Part shown: positions 59,732-64,000 of the stretch, in pieces
How positions within the stretch are numbered: the stretch's first letter is position 1
Layout of the letters: every line of letters begins with the position of its first letter
NCBI RefSeq assembly: GCF_030317105.1
Contig: NZ_JASZYG010000008.1
Location: forward strand, 62,001-126,000
Source of the DNA: Variovorax brevis
GTDB lineage: Bacteria > Pseudomonadota > Gammaproteobacteria > Burkholderiales > Burkholderiaceae_C
Length of the DNA: 64,000 nt
Direction: 5' to 3'
Made by a program: the position numbers and the translations under genes
Notes under the pieces: generated by a model
What the model was told of the DNA's origin: nothing
The model's input: only the letters and a program-made list of their open reading frames with translations
Database searches by the model: none

Positions 59732-61126
59732 TCAGGCGTCGCGCGCCATGTCGGCGGTCCAGCCCCGGGTCTTGCCGGGGTTCATCAATCCGTTGGGATC
59801 GCTGCGCTTCTTGAAATCGATCTGCTGCGTGTCGATGGTCTTCATGCCGCCGTCTTCGATGGTCACGACGTGCGGGTTGAAGATCTGGCAGCCGCCTTGC
59901 GATTCGATCTCGCGCATCACTTCGTATTGATGTGCCTCGCCCTTCCAGCGAACCAGCAGGATCGAGAAGGTGCCGTACTCGCCGCCCGCGCGCGCGAACT
60001 CGTGGTGCTGCAGCACGTCGTCACCGAAGATGGCGATGTGGCGGTCGACCACGGCAGGGTCGAAGGGCTGCGCGTAGGCCACCTGCAGGTAGGTCCAGGT
60101 GCGATCGATCTTGAGCGCCTGCAGAGTGGTGTGGTTGTAGGCGCATTCATAGGCGGGCGGCAGGCCGCGCGACAGCAGCTCGGGCTCGGTGCCTTCGAGC
60201 GACATCGACCCGCCATGCGCCGCGACCAGTGCGCGGAACGCGGCCATCGACCCGGGCGCCACCATGGCGAACATCGCGTGGCGGTCGGCCGGAAAGTGCT
60301 CGCCAAGATTCGCGTAGTAGGGCGAGAAGCGCGCATCCACCGCCGAGAGCAGGAAGAGGTCGATGGACGGCGTGCAGGCCGCCACGCCGAAATCCATCAC
60401 CCGCCGATAGGTGTCGAAAAGGGCGATGCAGTGCACCCACTCGACCGCGGGGCTCAGCGCAAGCTCGACGTCGAGGATCACGCCGTTGGTGCCATAGGCA
60501 TGGTGCACCTGCTGGATCTCGTCGCCCTCCAGTTCGATGATGCGCGGCTCGCGCTCCACCGTCATCACGCGGGCGCGCAGCAGGTTGCCGGTGTCGCGCA
60601 GGATGCCGTGGCGAATCGATCCGATGCCGCCGAAACCGCCTGCGATGAAGCCGCCGATGGATGCCACGTGCCAGGTCGAGGGCCACATGCGCAAGGCCTG
60701 GCCCGTCTCGGCGACGGCCATCTCGATGTCGTGCATGCGCGCGCCGGCTTGCACGCGCACGCGGCCGTCGGCGATGTCCAGCACGCGGCTCATCGGCGTC
60801 ACGTCGAGCACGATGCCGCCTTCGAGCGGCACGCACTGGCCGTAGTTGCCGGTGCCGCCTGCGCGCACGGTGAGCGGCAGCTTCCACCGGGCGGCCACCG
60901 AGGCCACCTGGCGAACGTCATCCTCGGTCGACACCTTCACCACCAGGCCGGCGACGCAACCGGCGAGTTGTTCGGTGAGGATGGGGCTGTACCAGTAGAA
61001 GTCCCTGGACAACTGCTTGCGCGAACCCGCTGCCGTGATGAGGTTGAGACCGTGCAGGTCGCGCCGCACGGCGTCCCAGTCGACCGCCTTCGCGGGCGCT
61101 TCGCGTTCCATCAAGACTGCGTTCAT
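59732..61126 (-). CDS. PCMH-type FAD-binding oxidase
   Basis: 464-aa flavoprotein of the vanillyl-alcohol-oxidase superfamily (glycolate oxidase GlcD-like). The FAD domain has LPLTVRAGGTGNYGQCVPLEGG, GGFIAGGFGGIGS and a C-terminal NPGKTRGW, the usual end of GlcD-type enzymes. No histidine is seen at the usual covalent position. It probably oxidises an alcohol, amine or hydroxy-acid substrate imported by the surrounding ABC transporter. Overlaps the permease gene by four bases. Confidence 0.88.
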   Translation of the reverse strand: MNAVLMEREAPAKAVDWDAVRRDLHGLNLITAAGSRKQLSRDFYWYSPILTEQLAGCVAGLVVKVSTEDDVRQVASVAARWKLPLTVRAGGTGNYGQCVPLEGGIVLDVTPMSRVLDIADGRVRVQAGARMHDIEMAVAETGQALRMWPSTWHVASIGGFIAGGFGGIGSIRHGILRDTGNLLRARVMTVEREPRIIELEGDEIQQVHHAYGTNGVILDVELALSPAVEWVHCIALFDTYRRVMDFGVAACTPSIDLFLLSAVDARFSPYYANLGEHFPADRHAMFAMVAPGSMAAFRALVAAHGGSMSLEGTEPELLSRGLPPAYECAYNHTTLQALKIDRTWTYLQVAYAQPFDPAVVDRHIAIFGDDVLQHHEFARAGGEYGTFSILLVRWKGEAHQYEVMREIESQGGCQIFNPHVVTIEDGGMKTIDTQQIDFKKRSDPNGLMNPGKTRGWTADMARDA

Positions 61127-62010
61127 CGTTCCCTCTTCATTTCGCTTTCGTGCCAGTGGCCCAGGACCATGCGCGAAAGGGCGGCGAACACGATGAAGAT
61201 CGCGATGCCCAGCAGCGAGACCAGCAGCAGGGCCGCGAACATCATCGGAATCTCGGTGCGGAAGCTCGATTCGAGAATGCGCGAGGCCAGGCCCGTTTCC
61301 CGGCCTGCGGTGCCGGCCGTGAACTCCGCCACCACGGCGCCGATCAGGCTCAGGCCACCGGCGATCTTCAGGCCCGCCATGAAGTAGGGCAGCGCGCTCG
61401 GCACCAGCAGGTAGCGGAAGGTCTGCCAGGGCGAGGCCTTGTACAGCGTGAACAGGTCGCGAAGGTTGCTGTCCGCGCTCTTGAGCCCGATGACCGTGTT
61501 CGAGAGGATCGGAAAAAACGCCACGATCCATGCACACAACAACAGTGCTGCCGTGGTGCTCGAAACGTAGATGAGGATCAGCGGCGCAATCGCCACGATG
61601 GGCGTCACCTGCAGGATCACGGCGATGGGAAACAGGCCGATCTCCACCCACTTGAACAGCGCAAAAGCCACGGCCAGCAGCACCCCGCCGACGATGGCGG
61701 CCGCGAGCGCCAGCAGCGTGAGCTTGACGGTGAACCACAGGGCCGGCGCGAGCGTTTCCCAGTTCTCGAACAGCGTCGAGAGGATCAGCGAAGGCGCGGG
61801 AATGATGTAGTGCGGCACGTTGTTCACGCGCACCAGCAGTTCCCACACCAGCAGCAGCCCGGCCACCACGGCGGCTGGCACGGCGATGCGCATCAGCGAT
61901 TCGCGGCGGCGCAGCCGGCCATCGCGCGCCTGCAGTTCGGCGGCAGAGGGGGCGTTGTTGTCCTGCACGGCCGCGAGCGTGGTGGGGTCAGTGATCGATG
62001 TCGACGCCAT
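61123..62010 (-). CDS. ABC transporter permease (taurine/nitrate type)
   Basis: 295-aa inner-membrane permease of the SsuC/TauC type with six predicted helices and the EAA loop (LYKASPWQTFRYLLVPSALP). The start at 62010 has GGAG six bases upstream and overlaps the ATPase gene by 23 bases. Works with the ATPase and the NMT1-like binding protein to import an organic nitrogen or sulfur compound. Confidence 0.92.
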   Translation of the reverse strand: MASTSITDPTTLAAVQDNNAPSAAELQARDGRLRRRESLMRIAVPAAVVAGLLLVWELLVRVNNVPHYIIPAPSLILSTLFENWETLAPALWFTVKLTLLALAAAIVGGVLLAVAFALFKWVEIGLFPIAVILQVTPIVAIAPLILIYVSSTTAALLLCAWIVAFFPILSNTVIGLKSADSNLRDLFTLYKASPWQTFRYLLVPSALPYFMAGLKIAGGLSLIGAVVAEFTAGTAGRETGLASRILESSFRTEIPMMFAALLLVSLLGIAIFIVFAALSRMVLGHWHESEMKRER

Positions 62011-62788
62011 GGAGGGCTCCGTGCAGGGATTGCGACACCGCCGTGCAATGCGCGTTGTAGCGGCTCGAGGTGCGGAAGGCTTCGCCGCGGGGGTAGGGTT
62101 CGTCGATCCGGATCTCGTCGATGACGCGGCCGGGACGTGCCGCCATCACCACGATGCGGTTGGACAGGTACACCGACTCGTAGACGCTGTGCGTCACGAA
62201 GATGACCGAGAAGCGATGCTCCTTCCAGATGGCGAGCAAGTCGTTGTTGAGCTTGATGCGCGTCATCTCGTCCAGTGCGGCAAAGGGCTCGTCCATGAGC
62301 AGCAGGCGTGGCCGCGTGACCAGTGCGCGCGCAATCGACACGCGCATCTTCATGCCGCCGGACAGCTCGCGCGGGTAGACGTCGGCGAAGCGGGACAGGC
62401 CCACCATTTCGAGCACCTGTTGCACCACGGGCGCGGCGGCGTCGCGGCTCACGCCGGTGAGCTTGAGGGGAAGCCACACGTTGTCGAAGACCTTGGCCCA
62501 CGGCATCAAGGTCGGCTCCTGGAACACGAAGCCGAGGTCGCGGTCGCTCTTGCCTTGGCCGCTGTTCGCGCCGCACCAGGCCATCTCGCCGGAACTGATC
62601 CGGGTGAGGCCCGCGATCAGCCGCAGCGCGGTGCTCTTGCCGCAGCCCGAAGGCCCGAGGAAGCTGATGAAGTCATGCTCGCCGCAGTCGAGCGACATGC
62701 CCTGCAGTGCGAGCGTTCCGTTGGAAAAGCGCTTGCTGACGTTGCGCAGGCGGACCAGCGGGGCGGTGGATGGCGTGTTGCTTTCCAT
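61988..62788 (-). CDS. ABC transporter ATP-binding protein (taurine/nitrate type)
   Basis: 266-aa ATPase: Walker A GPSGCGKST (~residue 46), signature LSGGMKMRVSIARAL, Walker B LLLMDEP and switch His in THSVYESVYL. SsuB/TauB family. Second gene of the leftward operon, 23 bp after the creatininase-family gene. Confidence 0.95.
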   Translation of the reverse strand: MESNTPSTAPLVRLRNVSKRFSNGTLALQGMSLDCGEHDFISFLGPSGCGKSTALRLIAGLTRISSGEMAWCGANSGQGKSDRDLGFVFQEPTLMPWAKVFDNVWLPLKLTGVSRDAAAPVVQQVLEMVGLSRFADVYPRELSGGMKMRVSIARALVTRPRLLLMDEPFAALDEMTRIKLNNDLLAIWKEHRFSVIFVTHSVYESVYLSNRIVVMAARPGRVIDEIRIDEPYPRGEAFRTSSRYNAHCTAVSQSLHGALHGVDIDH

Positions 62789-62811
62789 GATGGCTCCCGG
62801 TGGGGCGGAGT

Positions 62812-63633
62812 TCAGTGCCAGGCCGGCTCGTTGGCCAGGCGTTCGAGCGAAAAGCGGTCGACTTCCTGCAGCAGGTCGACAAATCGGCGGCCGACGTGGT
62901 CGAGCACGGCGGCGCCCTTGTCGGCCGTGGCGCGCGTGGCGTCGCCGGCCGCGCCTTGCGGATTGATGTCGTGCATCTGCCAGCCCAGCTTGCCGCTGGG
63001 CGTGATCGACAGGAATTTGTTTTCTGCCGCGAGGTCTTCCGTCATCGAGTGGAAGTTGCGGAAGTTCTCCTTGCGCACGTAGTCCGGCGTCAGGTGCAGC
63101 ATCACCGAGCTTTCGAGGTCGCCGGCGTGCACGCCGTGCTTGCCTTCGTGCGCGGTGAACAGGCCTTCGGGCAGGCCCAGCGTGTACCAGTTGGCCGCCA
63201 CGACCATCATGCCGTGCGCTTCGCGCAGGTCGCGCGCCACGATGTCCATCACCGACATCTGGCCGCCGTGGCTGTTATAGAGCACGAGCTTTTTCACGCC
63301 GGCGCGCGCGACGCTCTCGCCGATGTCCTTCCACAGCGAAATGAGCGTGGTCGCAGAGACGGTGAGCGTGCCGGGGTAGCGCGAGTGCTCGTTGCTCTTG
63401 CCGTAGGCGACGGTGGGCAGGAAGAGCACCGGCAAGTCGTCCGGCAGGTGCGGCAGGGAGGCCTGCACCATGCCGTCGATGGTGGCGGTGTCGGTCGACA
63501 TCGGCAGGTGGGGACCATGCTGCTCGGTGGCGCCGACCGGCAGGACGGCGATCAGGCGGGAGCGGTCAAGGCGGGAGAACTCTTCGCTGGTCAGGTCAGA
63601 CCAGAAGCGGCTGCGCAGGCGGACCGAATTCAT
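62812..63633 (-). CDS. Creatininase-family amidohydrolase
   Basis: 273-aa metal-dependent amidohydrolase. The creatininase signature is visible: LPVGATEQHGPHLPMSTD (metal Glu, His, Asp), YNSHGGQMS and Glu in DLESSVMLHL. The family includes creatininase and deformylases acting on formamide or cyclic amide bonds. I choose ATG 63633, with GAGG nine bases upstream; an ATG 15 bases earlier has its AGGA directly adjacent, too close. First gene of the leftward operon, behind a RutR-type box. Confidence 0.9.
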   Translation of the reverse strand: MNSVRLRSRFWSDLTSEEFSRLDRSRLIAVLPVGATEQHGPHLPMSTDTATIDGMVQASLPHLPDDLPVLFLPTVAYGKSNEHSRYPGTLTVSATTLISLWKDIGESVARAGVKKLVLYNSHGGQMSVMDIVARDLREAHGMMVVAANWYTLGLPEGLFTAHEGKHGVHAGDLESSVMLHLTPDYVRKENFRNFHSMTEDLAAENKFLSITPSGKLGWQMHDINPQGAAGDATRATADKGAAVLDHVGRRFVDLLQEVDRFSLERLANEPAWH

Positions 63634-63671
63634 CTTGGCAATCCTCATTCCTGTGGGGTGGGATGCCTAAA

Positions 63672-63687
63672 TTATCCATATGGTCAA
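63672..63687 (-). promoter_or_regulatory. RutR-type operator overlapping the creatininase operon promoter
   Basis: TTGACCA-TA-TGGATAA on the minus strand agrees with the RutR consensus TTGACCA-nn-TGGTCAA at 12 of 14 defined bases. A GATAAT -10-like box overlaps its 3' half, so bound protein would block the promoter. It lies 39 bp before the chosen creatininase ATG. Confidence 0.6.
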
Positions 63688-63824
63688 AAAAGAGTGCCTA
63701 GTGATTACCCGTGATCCTTGGCTCAAATTGCAAGATTTCGTTATTTGCAGCAGCGCGGAGCGCGCGTTGACCCGCCGCGCACCAGGCTTGCGCGACGGTC
63801 AAATTCAGATGGTTGGTAAAAGAA

Positions 63825-64000
63825 TCAGCGGCGAACGATGTACCGCGTCACCACTGGCAGCCCCTCGCCCAAGTGAAAGGCCAGGCGCCGTTCGCGCAGC
63901 GCGATGTCGGCGGCGGTGGCGCGTCTGAAGCGGCGCAGGTGCTCCGTCCACGACTCGTCGACGATCTGCTCCACGTAGCGGCCGGGGTCGGTGATGTCGT
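63825..64000 (-). CDS. MFS transporter, C-terminal end only (partial)
   Basis: The last 58 codons of a gene running in from the right. The tail DPGRYVEQIVDESWTEHLRR and LAFHLGEGLPVVTRYIVR is the hydrophilic C-terminal extension typical of MFS_3-type (transmembrane secretion effector) transporters. No membrane segment lies inside the window. The 176 bases between it and the creatininase gene hold only the operator and promoter region. Confidence 0.65.
   Translation of the reverse strand, partial: DITDPGRYVEQIVDESWTEHLRRFRRATAADIALRERRLAFHLGEGLPVVTRYIVRR

Noticed and set aside
63680..63928. 82-codon plus-strand frame near the right edge
   Set aside because: No ribosome site or family, starts inside the RutR-type box and runs antisense to the MFS transporter end.

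Overview
The window is GC-rich with tightly packed, overlapping genes. Its gene content (two minor-pilin operons of betaproteobacterial type, glnE-rlpA, yhdP-nitrilase, TerC with a manganese riboswitch, DUF3717/DUF1289 protein, threonate operon, NMT1-type ABC transporter) fits a free-living Burkholderiales bacterium, most likely Comamonadaceae close to Variovorax. This assignment rests on family resemblance only. I see no tRNA, rRNA, CRISPR array, insertion sequence or prophage.

Bases 1-17,055 are a type IV pilus region. Two complete minor-pilin operons diverge from a shared 505-bp spacer: pilE-fimT-pilV-pilW-pilX-pilY1 leftward (pilY1 cut by the window edge) and fimT-pilV-pilW-pilX-pilY1-pilE rightward. 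The rightward operon is followed by a PglL/TfpO-type pilin O-glycosyltransferase gene broken by one extra G in a G6 run. The two PilY1 adhesins are of different build: one has a von Willebrand MIDAS motif, the other a canonical C-terminal calcium loop.

Bases 17,062-35,685 are mostly housekeeping: moaC, an M48 metalloprotease, a holin-like membrane protein, a TerC-family protein behind a yybP-ykoY riboswitch, small zinc-ribbon proteins, yaeQ, purB, a glutathione transferase, glutathione peroxidase opposite a di-iron protein, rlpA and glnE, then yhdP and a nitrilase. GACACGAAGTG-type repeats occur at two places, including a perfect tandem pair directly against the yaeQ start codon.

Bases 35,728-49,722 hold a sensor kinase/FixJ-type regulator pair, an OmpA-like lipoprotein, mltA, a PhoX-type phosphatase with a candidate Pho box, an Lrp regulator divergent from a homodimeric E1 2-oxoacid dehydrogenase, a DHFR-like pseudogene with an amber stop, an SRPBCC/ArsR pair with twin operators, a thioesterase, a TonB-domain lipoprotein and a MerR regulator.

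Bases 49,807-63,687 are catabolic. A rightward operon (ltnD-otnK-otnC-otnI) encodes breakdown of L-threonate-like C4 sugar acids to DHAP and continues, with overlapping stops and starts, into a CodA-like amidohydrolase and a RidA-like protein that lacks the usual arginine. A leftward operon encodes a creatininase-family amidohydrolase, an NMT1/taurine-type ABC transporter, a PCMH-type FAD oxidase, a phthalate-dioxygenase-type reductase and a RutR-like TetR regulator. Its promoter region has a near-perfect RutR-type box, so I read it as a nitrogen-compound uptake and degradation operon of unknown substrate. It is the best candidate for an undescribed system here. The window ends in the 3' end of an MFS transporter gene.
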